Shown: positions 1-11,422 of the stretch, in pieces | Layout: each line of letters begins with the position of its first letter | Position numbering within the stretch: position 1 is the first letter of the stretch | NCBI RefSeq assembly: GCF_025118155.1 | Contig: NW_026251435.1 | Coordinates: forward strand, 62,001 to 126,000 | Direction: 5' to 3' | Source: Cokeromyces recurvatus | Taxonomy: Eukaryota > Mucoromycota > Mucoromycetes > Mucorales > Mucoraceae | Length of the DNA: 64,000 bases | The notes under the pieces: model-generated | Told to the model about the DNA's origin: nothing | What the model saw: only the letters and a program-made list of their open reading frames with translations | Databases searched by the model: none | Program-made: the position numbers and the translations under genes

Positions 1-1300
1 CACCAATAGATTCTGTAGGTAAATAATTACCAAGAATAACGCCATTCAAAGTTCCCAAAAGTATATTATCCGCTTTAAGATCCTTTTTTTTTTCCAAGAA
101 TATAATATAAATATATGTATATATATTTCAGTGAGTTCATTCTAAATCATGATGAATATATATCTTTTTCTTTTTCTTTTACTTACTTTAAACTGGATAG
201 ATCCTCTTCCTACACCAACAGAAAACTTTTGGAATGAAATATCTTTCAAATCTCCTTCTATACGATTTACGTGATTTACTTTGATATTCATATTTTTATA
301 ATAATCAAGATTTGAAGGAAAGATGATATCCAAATAATAGACCAAGCAAGAAGAGGATAAAGAATGATGGTTGCTGATATGAATACTCTTTGTTGGAGAA
401 GTATCAATTTCAGAAAACAAGACATGTGTTAATAGATCTTCTGTTTGTGCATATAAAGTAAAGTTAAGAAGAATACTATGATCTGCTGTTGTAGATGTTC
501 TTAGTCGAATTCTTCCTCCATCACTAAATAAGCCGTCTAATTTAATATTCGTTGTTTCATATTGTAGTGGAAATAAAGTGATTATCTTGGACCTTTGATG
601 GCTTAATTTATGTATATCACATTGCGTCATGGAGTCTTTTGATTTGAGGGGCCCCTTTTGGGTTTTCATATTATTATTATTATTATTTGGCAGGAAAGCA
701 ATCTGATCTCTCATCTTTGATAGACTCTCTTCATTTGCTCTTATTAATCCATTGACTCGAGGTAGTTCACCTTCATCCGTTACTTTAGGAGTATATGTAG
801 GGAATAGGTTGGATTCTAATCCAAGTTCCTTTGCAATATCATGTCGAATCTTACTCTTTTCATAAAAATTATCTATATGAATCTCTTTTGTCGAATATGT
901 ATTGTAACTTGGATCAGAGAGAGAAGGATCTATTCCTTCTTCATCCTTCCATAACATCGACAACGCTTCCATAAAACTGGATAGATGAATGGCATCCTTT
1001 GATGTTATCTCATTCGGATACTCTAAATACGAATGACTTATATTACCCTAAAGTAAAGTTTTATGCATTGATGGCGATTTATTACATCATTGATATATCA
1101 TTAGAGTCACATATTTATTTATCTTTTTTTTTTTAAAAAAAAACAGAAGGCTTACATCTCTATTGAATCCAAATGTTATATAACCAAGTATGTATGTGAG
1201 TAACACTGCACTCGTTAAGATAGTCAACACTGTCAAAAAGCGTGCTACACAGAAGAATAAAGTCAATACTAGGAGGAAGAAGTTCAACCAAATCTCAGTT
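1..1300 (-). CDS. Membrane-anchored protein, unknown function (partial, runs off left edge)
   Basis: I do not recognise the family with certainty. Three exons can be joined: about 1300-1156, 1047-187 and 82 to the window edge, with GTAAGC and GTAAGT donors and in-frame junctions. The N-terminal part has a strongly hydrophobic segment (roughly 40 residues around LTLFFCVARFLTVLTILTSA), long enough for one or two transmembrane helices. After it comes a soluble region with a short Asn run and alternating hydrophobic/polar stretches (for example GRIRLRTSTTADHSILLNF and DNILLGTLNGVILGNY) that look like beta-strand repeats, as in DUF4097-type adhesin folds. That resemblance is inference from pattern only. 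The 5' end is uncertain: an ATG lies near 1382, but I could not place a convincing intron between it and the hydrophobic exon. The 3' end is outside the window. Confidence 0.6.
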
Positions 1301-1420
1301 AATAGTTTTAAAATACTTACTTAGGAATGAAGTTAAAATCCTTTTAATTTGACTTGTAGTCCCTTCATTTCTGTCATACATTATTTCATTTTTTATTGAC
1401 ATTATAATGTACAATAAAAG

Positions 1421-1459
<39 letters not shown>

Positions 1460-1938
1460 AGAGAGAGAAAAAGAAGGATTACTTTATGCATAACAATTAA
1501 ACATATTTTTTTTTTTTGCACTCCGTCGTTTTTTTCTTCTTCTTTTTCTTACTCTATAAAAAATCTAATCGGTTGCTACTATTTTCTAAATCTAGCGTAT
1601 ATGTGATACATTATGCAGGGAAAGATGAAAAAAAAGTAGTTATAGGACAATAAAGACAAAATAATACTATAAAATACTGTCTATTCAAAGTAAGTTATAA
1701 TTCTAACTATTTTCTCTTTACTTATATACATACAAATATAAATATATATATGTCCTGAGCCTAGGAATATTCCCGTCTTATACAACTAAATGAGTGATAA
1801 TGAGCTTCTTAATATTAACAAAGAAAGCTACGTGACAATGTCTGGATAAAACATCATTATCATTCACAGTAATGAAAGTTGGAATATAACAGGTTTTTTT
1901 TTCTTTTCCTGACAAACTTTATATTTCAGTGTGTGGAC

Positions 1939-1969
<31 letters not shown>

Positions 1970-2395
1970 TTTTTAGAACCGTTAGACTTGTCTTTATTGA
2001 TTTTGTTTTCACGCGTTCATACTTTATTCAAAATACGTGTGTATTAATAAATAGATAATTGAGCTTCCACTTTTACTTGTATTGCTTGTAAAAAATAAAA
2101 AATAAAATAAAGCCTTTATCTTTAAATAACGAGCCTCTTAAGAAAAAAAAACTCTTACTATTAATTCCCATATTTTATTCAATCCATTATAAAGTCTCTT
2201 ATGCATACATTATTCTTTATTACTCCTTATTTTATTTTTTTATTTATAAGGCATTTCTAACCAATTCATTATTCAAATACCGAAATTGAGTATCAATTTA
2301 AACATCGTCATCGTACCAGACAGTTATCCCTTTTTTCTTTTTTCTTTTTTCCTTTTGGCATACAAACCCAAAAATAGTTCATCTAATTTCAAAGA
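1301..2395. other. Intergenic region with homopolymer tracts
   Basis: No coding potential seen apart from the unresolved 5' end of the left-edge gene. It holds an A36 run at 1421-1456 followed by a short GA repeat, and a T run near 1951-1974. It separates divergent genes, so it must contain both promoters. I see no recognisable operator. Confidence 0.5.
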
Positions 2396-3765
2396 ATGAC
2401 AAAGCACGACACACAACAAATAGTTCATCCTCAATTATCAACAAGCACCTTCAATTTAGAGTCAAATGATGGTCAATTGCTAGATGAAGAAGAAGGATCC
2501 AATGAAGCAGTCATTGTACCTACAGATGTTGATTTAAACTCACAAACTGTACAAGTGACTCGACCTGTACAAACTGAAGATTTTCTATTACAAAGACCAT
2601 TAACAACAGAAAAAGAAATTTTGGACCTTGCTTTTAGGTAGCAATTGACAAAAAAAAAAAATAAACGTTAAATAGGATTAACAAAAAATTCCTCCCTTCC
2701 TCCTCCTCCCTTTTTTTTTATGATTATTACTATTTTTAGACCTGCTGCATTGAATCTTCGTGTCACTTGTCGAATTCAACGTTGTCGAGATGGTTTAGAC
2801 AAGTTATATCCTCAATACCATTTATTTATTGAAAATTTAACTACAGGTGAAATTCAACATGTTATGACAGCTCGTAAAAAGAGAAAAAGTAATACGAGTT
2901 ATTATACGATTACGGGTATTTATCGTGAAAATACAAGTGTACCTGAAGGATATGTTGAATTAGGAAAAGTGAGGTAAATAGAAGATTCTCTTTTATATAA
3001 ATATGGGTGTGACTGACTTATATGCATCGATTATAGAGCCAACTTTTTAGGCACGACATTTGTCACCTATTCTCATGGAAAAAACCCAATGAAAAAGGAG
3101 ATGACGATAAAAAAGAAGGATTTACCTATTCGAGAAGAGCTTGGAGCTGTTTTATACGTAAGGAAATCTATACATGTATAACGTATATTAGTTTATTGAT
3201 TTGCTTTAATTCAAAAAAAAGGATCCTAATATCCTAGGATTTAAAGGACCGCGAAAAATGACAATTTTAATGCATACATTAACACGAGATGGAAATCGAC
3301 CTGAATTTAGACCAGTAAAAGAATCAGAAACATTATTAAGTAAATACAGAGACGGATATGCACGAGATCTTTTAGTTCTTCATAATAAAAGCCCACAATG
3401 GAATGAAGGTAATGGTTAAATAAATAAAGAAATAAATAAATTATTTAAATATATTGGATATCCTTTAGAGACACAATCTTTTGTCCTTAATTTTAATGGA
3501 AGAGTGACGCAAGCATCTGTCAAGAACTTTCAAATTGTACATGATAATGATTGTAAGTTCTTTTTTTTTAAGCCATTTATATATTGTATTTTTTTTTTTT
3601 TTTTTTTTTTAAAAAAACGAATTTATTGTAGTGGATTATATTGTCATGCAATTTGGACGTGTTGAAAGAGATTCTTTTACTATGGATTATAAATACCCCA
3701 TGTGCTTATTACAAGCATTTTCAATTGCTCTTACTTCATTTGATGCAAAACTGGCTTGTGAATAA
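2396..3765 (+). CDS. Tubby-like protein (Tub C-terminal domain)
   Basis: Six exons (2396-2637, 2740-2973, 3037-3157, 3222-3408, 3469-3552, 3632-3765) join in frame to 333 aa. Residues from about 80 to the end form a full tubby domain: an [15 protein letters not shown] strand at the start, [16 protein letters not shown], the [12 protein letters not shown] strand that in animal tubby carries phosphoinositide-binding basic residues, [18 protein letters not shown], and the signature end [16 protein letters not shown] followed by KLACE. Tubby domains bind PI(4,5)P2 and act as membrane-tethered adaptors or regulators. The first 80 residues are acidic, Ser/Thr-rich and look disordered; no F-box is visible, unlike plant TULPs. 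The family is sure; the fungal role is not established. CTG encodes Leu in KLACE, supporting the standard code. Confidence 0.95.
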
Positions 3766-4299
3766 ATAAATAAATAAATATACTTTTATATGTTAAAATT
3801 AAATATGTTACGTTCATTCTAAGTAGACACTTTATCACTATTGTAACATAAAAAAAAAAAGTCTGTTATTTTTATTTTTGTAAAGATTAAATTTCAGATA
3901 GTACATGTGAAAACTAAGGAATGTTTCATTTACAATAAAACTTGATCCTATAATAGCCTTCATGTGATCTATATATAAAACAAATAGAAGAGCAGCAACA
4001 ATAGCAGTAGAAGTAGTAGTAGTAGTAATAGTCTAAACATCTACTTATATATATGTATATATGTAGTGTATTCTTGCAAAAGAAAAGAAAAGAAAACAGT
4101 CATAGCCTTTCTTTTTCTTTTTCTTTTTTTTTTTTTAAAAAAAAAAATTACAATATTGTCTGAAATTCAATCTTATTCATAAAATTTGACATATAAATAA
4201 CAGTCGATCATTTGATTTGTTCTGTTCTCCTTTTTTTTTTTTATTTATATATTTTTATTTTATATATCTATACATATATTTTATTGTAAGGCCAATCAA
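3766..4299. other. Intergenic, AT-rich
   Basis: Low-complexity DNA with an AGT/AGC microsatellite near 4000-4030 and short A and T runs. No gene seen. It should hold the tubby 3' end and the promoter of the next gene. Confidence 0.5.
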
Positions 4300-5087
4300 A
4301 TGACACAAGCGAATAATAGAAGCACCAGAAGACAGATCACACGTAACAAAACACTTCAAGAACGTAGAGAAATGAAGAGAATGATGAAAAATGCTCCTAA
4401 TGGTGCTAATTTCAACCCTAAAAAAAAGTCTTCTGGAAAAGTGAGCCCTATCCATTCTATCAATATATCTTCTTCAATTGAAAAAAAGACAACGATTGAA
4501 TCAGATCCCATTGTTAAAAATAATAAGAACGCGTCTAAAGAAGATCCATCATCTAGTATCCCTCTTGAAGAGGGGAAGGAATTATCAGCAATAGGACCTA
4601 TTTCTAAAAGTAATGAAATAGAAGAAAAGAAGAAGAATGATTTACTGATCGATACAGAGGCTACTCTGATTCATAAGAAAGAAGAGGATGAATCATCAGT
4701 CATAGAAGAAGACGTGAATGTGTTATCATCTAATAAAGCAGTCGTCATTAAAAGTAATAAGGATACAAATCAGGAGTTAATCATAAAAGAAGAAGAGAAA
4801 CCAGAAAAACAGGAGCCTAAATCTACTTTAAATACTGATACAGCAACAACGTCTAAAGACTTGAAAAATAATAAAAAGAAAATAAATTTAATTTCAAAGT
4901 TATTTAAACAAAAAAAGGTAGATAAAATACAAGTGTTGATTACATGAAATACTAATAATAGATTCATATGTACATTGGATAATAGCAGGCAAATCATGAA
5001 ATCTCTGATTCAATATCTGCTTCCAATAATGAATCAACGAAAAAGAAAAAGTCCAAATCTTGGAAAATTTGGAAAAAAAGATGCTGA
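4300..5087 (+). CDS. Hypothetical charged, low-complexity protein
   Basis: I do not recognise this protein. Exon 1 (4300-4917) continues after a GTAGAT intron into exon 2 starting at 4986 (or 4989; the TAGCAG acceptor is ambiguous by one codon) and ends at TGA 5085-5087, giving about 239 aa. The N-terminus is very basic (TRRQITRNKTLQERREMKR, residues about 9-27). The centre alternates acidic and lysine-rich stretches with many Ser/Thr, consistent with a disordered protein. The C-terminus is Lys-rich with two tryptophans (KSWKIWKKRC) and ends in Cys. There are no transmembrane segments and no catalytic motif. The ATG was chosen because it opens the only long frame and follows a T-rich leader. 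It may be a nuclear or nucleolar protein, but that rests on composition only. Confidence 0.6.
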
Positions 5088-7102
5088 TTTCTACGTGAAC
5101 AATAAATGATAAAAGCAGAGAGACCAGCTTTTTTTTTATATAAATATTTAATAATAGCAAAATCTATAAATATGTACTTGAAACGTAATAATATAAAAAG
5201 CGCTTTTTTTTTTATATATGAATATACACAAATATGTATATTTTTATTATTGAACAACAGCCACAGCTATAATTGAAAGCAGTAATAGAAACAATAAATT
5301 AAGATTTGCCCCCCAAAAAAAATATACATATTTATACAAATAAATATAAACATATAAATTTATACAGATGATTTCGTAATACTACTGATTTATTAATAAT
5401 AACTGTTACATTTAATTATATTATATAGTATTACAGCTGTCTATGTTTTAATATGTACAATTGTTTAATATATTATTAGCTTCTGCTATATATATGTGTA
5501 TTCCATCATAATATCCTCCTTTTCTTCCCTTTTTTTATAATATCATCATAGCTGATAACAACTAAGCTTTGTAGACTTTAAAAGGAGGAAGGAAGAAAAT
5601 GAAAAAAAAACATGACATAAACTTAGAGTTAATTAAATTATGAATACAGTATTTATCCATGTATTCGATATATAGAGATAAATGTCTTTATATTTATATG
5701 ATATGTAAATGCAGCCTTTACATATATATATGGCATAATATTCATCTATTTTTTTTTTATTTTTTATTCTTTTTAAAACAAAAAGAAGTATCATTCCTTT
5801 ATGATAGCGAAGAATATGAAAATGAGCTATTCATTCATAACTCCAAATACAGATTTGATATTAAAAATAGCAGATCCTTCTTTATAAAATAGGATTTCAC
5901 CACCCATATTTAAAAAAGAGCTGAATAAAAAAAAATAGGATACAGTTGGGACTAAAATAAGTTTATCTCAATAGTTTCAGCATAACTGACAAGTACCTTT
6001 TTATTATTATTAATATAAGGTTCTTGGTATACTAGAATAGTGTTAACATAAATTAGAGTAAACGTAAGCTAGTAGTGCTCTTGGTTTCAATTAGTATTTG
6101 TAAATATAAAATGTATTCATAAAGTCAAGCATGTCAAGGGAGGAGGAGAGAGTATAATGTTCAATTAGAATACCATTTATAAGCCTTGATTATTTTCAGT
6201 TACAGTTGTTTTTTCCTTCTTCTTCAACCATTTCCTTTCATATATTTTTCCGTTTTTTTTTTTCTTTTTTCCTCGAAATATTAAATATCATACTACTTTT
6301 CAAATAAAAAAGATCCTATAGATGAATTGGCTAGTAAATTCTTCAAATACAAGGAGCAGGGCATATGTTATCCACTTTAAATGATAGAGTATTCCTATTG
6401 TATCTTGTCTATTTATATTATATTATATTCACTTTCAATAATATTATTCATTCATTCGAAAATGCACTTCTATTTATAAACTGTAAAATAAACACGTCTG
6501 ATCAAATCTGGAGACAAGAAGTATAAATCAGCGATAAAAAAAGTTGGGGTAGGGTAATTGATAGCATCTTTTATGAAATACTTGCAAATAATGAACAAGA
6601 ACTTTAATAAGTGAAACACAGTGCTTCATTATGAGATTAATTTCAGATTTGCAGCTGACAGTATTCAATGTCTTTATTGAAAAAAAAAAGAAATGAAAAC
6701 TACAAGGTATTTGATCAAGTAAATGACATCAATAAATATGTCTTTCTAGTTAGGCAAGGTGCTTGGTCAAGCCACCCTTTAGCTTCATGATGGTGAATAA
6801 ACGACTAGGAATGTACAAACTGTGTAAAAATTAACCAGAACTCATAAATTGGTCAGGTTTCCCGCAGACTATCATGAGATTTGCTTAGTAGAATACTTTA
6901 ATATGTTAAAGATTTTTTAAACTATAATGAAACATATTAAAGCAAAACTAAGAAGGATAACGATATTTAAAAAAAAGAAATGAAATAATGCATAAATAGG
7001 TTTATAATGAGAAAGAGAAAATGATAACTGTATATAGGAAATCTATATGTAATATATCCATGAATATAACAAACTGAATATATAATACGCATTAGAAGAT
7101 AA
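5088..7102. other. Gene-poor AT-rich spacer
   Basis: Two kilobases with only short open frames of biased composition (for example 5659-5892, rich in Tyr, Ile and Phe), which I reject as genes. No tRNA-like or repeat-element structure was recognised. Confidence 0.5.
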
Positions 7103-7324
7103 TCATACTTCTCCTTTGAACACTTCAAGTATTCTTCCAGCTGTGTGCTTGTTCATTGTATTGATTGTACTTGATAATTCACTGGAGATCCCTTGTAAAT
7201 ATTGCTTCAAAGTTTTGTTTTCACTCAAGATCAGATCGCCATTGCCATTAAAATATTCTGCAACGACATGTCCCAAGAATTCTTTCATCCTTCCGGTGTT
7301 ACACCTTGTCCGTAGCTCTTCTAT

Positions 7325-7372
<48 letters not shown>

Positions 7373-8504
7373 GCTTTTATTATTTAGTTTGAATCTGGCG
7401 ATGAGTTGAAAGAAATTGGATCCAAGCTTAGCAGCTGTAGTTGTTGTTGATTTATCATCGTAATTGTTGACTGTCCAGACTATGTATGGCTTCGGGTTGT
7501 GATAATTGGTTATTGGTGATGAGGCATGAAGAGTCAAGTAGCCTCTGTTTTTGATAAATTTCAAACGTACTTGTCGTAACTGTGATAGTATATCTTGTGG
7601 ATATATGTACTTTATGTTATGATTGTAGTTGTCTTTACAACTCAGTTAATAGAATCAACCATCATTTATTTAATAGGAAAGAGGTTATTCAAATAAAACT
7701 AGTATATTGTACTTTACAGCATAATATTCATTCTATATTCTGTTTTAATAATAGTCATTGTTAGAGTATTCGAGCATTAAAAATAATTATATGCACTTCA
7801 CCATATCTAACTTGCACACCTTTTCGGCATTGTACAATTGTGATGATAGGATATATATCCTGGTATTTGTAGATGGCATGAACTGCAATGTGGAGCTCCC
7901 ATCGTCAGGTAGTACTTTCTGATCAATTCTGATGGAACTTGTTACTAAAGCATTCATTAATTTGGTGGCAATAATAAGTTTTCTGGAGCTATCTTCTTTT
8001 TTTACAGTTACAAATACACCATTGTATATCAAATCTGTTGAAGATGGGAGGGTCGTTGTGGTTGCTTCTTTTCCATTTATAAATCGTTCGTGGTATGGGT
8101 CGACCAAAGATGTATGTCCATACACCTCGATGGTCTTGATAAAAATACCTTTTTTTTCCGTCAGGTAATACAGCACCAGCCAGTAAAAGGCAACAGTAGT
8201 ATTTATAATTTTCATAAATAAACCAGTCCAGGTTAAGATTACATGCCATACCTAAATCAAGTTCAATATAGCTGTCAGGATTCAAAATATCAGAGTAAGG
8301 ACCATTGGTAATTATTGTCTCAAGGTCATCCATAGGTTTAGCAATACCAGTGCTCACAGTTTTTTTTTTATCTTTTTTGCCTCAACATTAAGAGTGCTAA
8401 CTTCTATCCTCTTTTTCTGCCTCATGTTTTTTACTATTTCTTGATTTCCTAGCAAAGCATATCCCTCATCATTTTTGTCCTTTAGTATGATGGGCTCTAA
8501 CTTT

Positions 8505-8538
<34 letters not shown>

Positions 8539-8988
8539 GGCGGTTGGTATTCTTTTGTTCTTCTATGGACACAACAGTTGGTTTTGTCACTCTTTGTACG
8601 GCTTCGTGTTAAGGGATGGTTCTTATTTAATAAATGTTTGAAAAAAAAACAATGAAAAAAGTCAATTACCCTTGAACTTCACGTTAGACACAATTGGACA
8701 TTTGGATACATGAGTCTTAAAGCCATTCTTTGTTTTATATTCTTTTTTATATAAGCATATAAAAGGTTGATTTAGCTCTCTTGTGATTATAACTTCATTT
8801 TCTAAAAAAAGCCAAAAACAAAGCGTGTTAATTTTGAATCTCTTGACAGACTTAATCGATTTCTTTGTTTTACCGTTATCTTTTATGCTAATTACCGCTT
8901 CCAGAGTATGTGCATTTTGTTTGTGAATGTAATATACGTTTGAAGAATTGAATTCTTCATTACAATCGTCGCATCGTATAGAAGATAT
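7103..8988 (-). pseudogene. C2H2 zinc-finger gene with two homopolymer frameshifts
   Basis: Exon 8988-8670 reads through a classic C2H2 finger (CDDCNEEF...HKQNAH, spacing C-2-C-12-H-4-H) and a finger-like continuation ending KTHVSKC. A phase-1 intron (GTAATT to ACGAAG) joins it to an exon beginning at 8601. The frame then shifts at the T run 8360-8369 (before STGIAKPMDDLE) and again at the T run 8150-8157 (LPDGKK to GIFIKTIEVYGHTSL). A further intron, 7796 down to 7641, joins DMV to CKDNYNHN, and the reading ends at 7103. Two long lysine-coding A tracts (T on the + strand, about 8507-8534 and 7330-7366) may be in-frame expansions or unrecognised introns. Apart from these sites the frame is open and protein-like, so the gene is either newly broken or carries homopolymer-length assembly errors. 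Fingers at the start followed by a long unknown body suggest a repeat-family protein; function unknown. The 5' exon could not be fixed. Confidence 0.6.
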
Positions 8989-9019
8989 CTAACAATGGAA
9001 CTATGAAAAGAAGCGTCTT

Positions 9020-9759
9020 GATGCATTTTTTTTTAAAAAAAAGCACTCAGTGTCATGGTTGTAAGATTTGTAACTTAATTCAACAGGATAAATAGCCATA
9101 ATAGAACACAGAGTGCACTTTTACAATAATTCTGCCTATAGACATATTCTGCTGAATATAAATTTATAAGCTAAACTGGGATAATACAAGTACGCATAAT
9201 AGCTGATTCCACTCAGAGTACACGTATTTGTTATAAAAAATAAATACATACATATATACAAAAGACATGGATGTATGTCTATAATGATTCTTGATAGTAT
9301 AATATTTATATTATCAAATACAGTTGGTTATATTACTACTTATCATCTTTATTTCACGAAAGGTATAGATACTTTTACATTATTAACCTTTATATTTTGT
9401 ATAATTGAATATAATTTGAATTAATTCATTTTTTATCTTTACCTTAATAAAACTCATTGACAAGGCTCAACGTACTTCTTTTGTCTGTTTTCTTTTATTT
9501 CTCTTTTTATTCTTTTATTTCTATTTCTATTTTATTGTATTCTTTCCTGTAAACCATAACACTCAGGAACAGAATTTTAATTTTCATATCCAAGATCACT
9601 CAATTTTAAAACCAAGTGCACACCTTTTCTTGATTGTTAACATTTCTGGTAAAACTGTATTGCTAAAATATTTATAGAAGTGATGGTTAACAGTTTTAAA
9701 TGACCTATTAACAGCTTTAAATGTTTGATTCTACGAATTTGTTGGATCTGTTAAATTTA
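9020..9759. other. AT-rich spacer, possible 5' part of a transposon relic
   Basis: No intact gene. An ATG-initiated frame on the minus strand near 9100 could be the first exon of the zinc-finger gene, but the splice phase does not fit. The last 100 bases may contain the start of the decayed transposase that follows. Confidence 0.35.
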
Positions 9760-10160
9760 CCTAAGGGTGTTTCTCGTTTTCGAGGCACGCCTACAATTTT
9801 TATAAGGCTAACGACTAAAACTATATCAATGTTGTTGATGTTGGCTTGGGCCAAAAAAAAAAAAAAAAGATGACAGTATCAAGAAACCTTGCTCTAAAGA
9901 GACTGTCACTGGTCATTATTTGTGAGATTTATTTCGAATACTGGATAAGATATATCAACTTCCAGAGATGACAATTGCCTTAATACGGTCATGGATAATG
10001 CTCCTATTCATAGCTCAGAAGTCGATAAAATAATAACACACAGTGGCCATAAAGGCATATGTCTTTCTCCTTATTCCCACCATAACTCGATCTAATTAAG
10101 TAGAGTAATTTGAGGCAACCTTTTAAACCAAGGAAATATGCTCTCTTTGATCGACAACAG
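9760..10160 (+). mobile_element. Decayed Tc1/mariner (DDE) transposase relic
   Basis: Pieces of a DDE_3-type transposase are recognisable in shifted frames: RGTPTIFIRLTTKTISML from 9781, KPCSKETVTGHYL around 9890-9925, then MDNAPIHSSEVDKIITHSGH from 9991, followed by KGICLSPYSHHNSI to about 10095. The last part matches the family pattern (v)MDNAPIH...SRGY..vyLPPYSPeLNPIE, where D of MDNAPIH is a catalytic Asp. Stop codons (TGA after GHYL, TAA after HHNSI), frame changes and two A tracts show it is dead. The NPIE catalytic segment is lost or mutated. No terminal inverted repeats were identified. Such elements are common in fungal genomes. Confidence 0.75.
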
Positions 10161-10170
10161 GGTAAGCCTT

Positions 10171-10172
<2 letters not shown>

Positions 10173-10213
<41 letters not shown>
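10173..10213. repeat. A41 homopolymer
   Basis: An uninterrupted A tract inside or just after the transposase relic, one of a series of A/T tracts of similar length (about 33-41) in this window. Confidence 0.9.
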
Positions 10214-10215
<2 letters not shown>

Positions 10216-10440
10216 ATGGCGTTTCTCTCTGTGTAAAATCCATAATTTACTTTTGAAAAACCGCCAATTAGTATGGTAAGCACTGTAAATTTATCATTTT
10301 TAATAGAGTATATCATTTTGATCTATTATCGATAATAGATGGAATTAAAAACTTGCCGAGTCTATAAAGGACAACAGAAAGCTTTGATTGTTCATCTTGA
10401 AGGAAATAAAACATTCAACGTCGTCAAGTGGCGTAAAAAT

Positions 10441-10573
10441 CACAAGAGAATTTTAAAATGCGACAAGTGAAATTTTCAGATGTGACAGGTAAAATTGAAG
10501 AAGACGACAAGCGAAATTGAACAACGAGACAAGTAAAATTTTAAAGAACCGACAAGTTGATATGGAAATACTG
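10441..10573. repeat. 22-bp degenerate tandem repeat (GACAAG motif)
   Basis: The hexamer GACAAG (or CACAAG, GACAGG) recurs at 10441, 10462, 10484, 10506, 10528 and 10551, so the spacing is 21, 22, 22, 22 and 23. Most copies continue as GTGAAATT or a close variant before an A/G-rich spacer. A weaker copy, GTCAAG, lies at 10423. It sits about 230 bp after the transposase relic and could be subterminal repeats of that element. Confidence 0.75.
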
Positions 10574-11280
10574 TAGGAGTCATAGACAATTAAAAAAGAA
10601 TTATTTTAGATACAAATGAATAAATAAGCTTTTTAACACTCTTATGACATGGCAATTGATTATTTGCCTTAAGTTGACTATACGTTACACGATCTCGTTA
10701 GTCGAGAAGAATATTTTTTTTTCATCCTAAACGAGGACAGTGTAACAGTTACAGATATAATAAATGCATTCTCTGAAATAAAAAGTATTTCATTTATATT
10801 TTTTTCTTTAGTATAAATTTATGATTTATTACGACAATCTATAAAAGAAATTCGATTTTATTTAAGCTTTACATTCCTTTTATAGTTTTTGACATTCATC
10901 ATATCTGAAATAGATTACAACAACAACTTGGAAGTATTATAAAAGAAGTCTCCCTTTTATTTTGATCTTTTTTTTTTCTTCTTCTTGTAGATTCAACCCT
11001 GATAATATTAATATATACAACAAAAAAAAATCACCCTTGAATTTTCCTCTCCTCATTTATCTCTAACTTAGTAACGAATTTGTAAGTTGATTGTCACAGC
11101 ATAAATATAGATATGTGCTTTAATAGAGAAAATCAAACTTTTTTTTATATAGTGTTTCCTTTTCTTCTTTTTCTTTCTTTTTTTTTTCTTTTGCTCCTAT
11201 AACTGCTTTGATTATCTTTCCTTTCCTTTCCTTTCCTTTTTTTTATTTATTTTTATATCAACTTAATCTATGCTTTTTTA
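10574..11280. other. Promoter region of the first kinesin
   Basis: No gene seen. The last 120 bases are pyrimidine-rich, with a CTTTC tandem near 11216-11240, typical of a fungal leader upstream of a start codon. Confidence 0.4.
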
Positions 11281-11383
11281 ATGACCACTACTATTCAATT
11301 AAATAACTCAAGTACTCATCAACCGACTACTGCAGCCGTGCAAGTGGGTAAATAAAAACATTTCTTTGCTTCTCTCTCTCTCT

Positions 11384-11422
<39 letters not shown>

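Noticed and set aside
5659..5892. Open frame of 77 codons
   Set aside because: Composition is mostly Tyr, Ile and Phe from TA-rich DNA; no motif, no splicing partner.
7116..8168. Plus-strand frames across the zinc-finger locus
   Set aside because: Antisense of the better-supported minus-strand gene, with poly-Phe from the T run.
10441..10573. Possible CRISPR-like array
   Set aside because: Repeats are degenerate with no unique spacers (unit equals 22 bp in total), and the host is a eukaryote.
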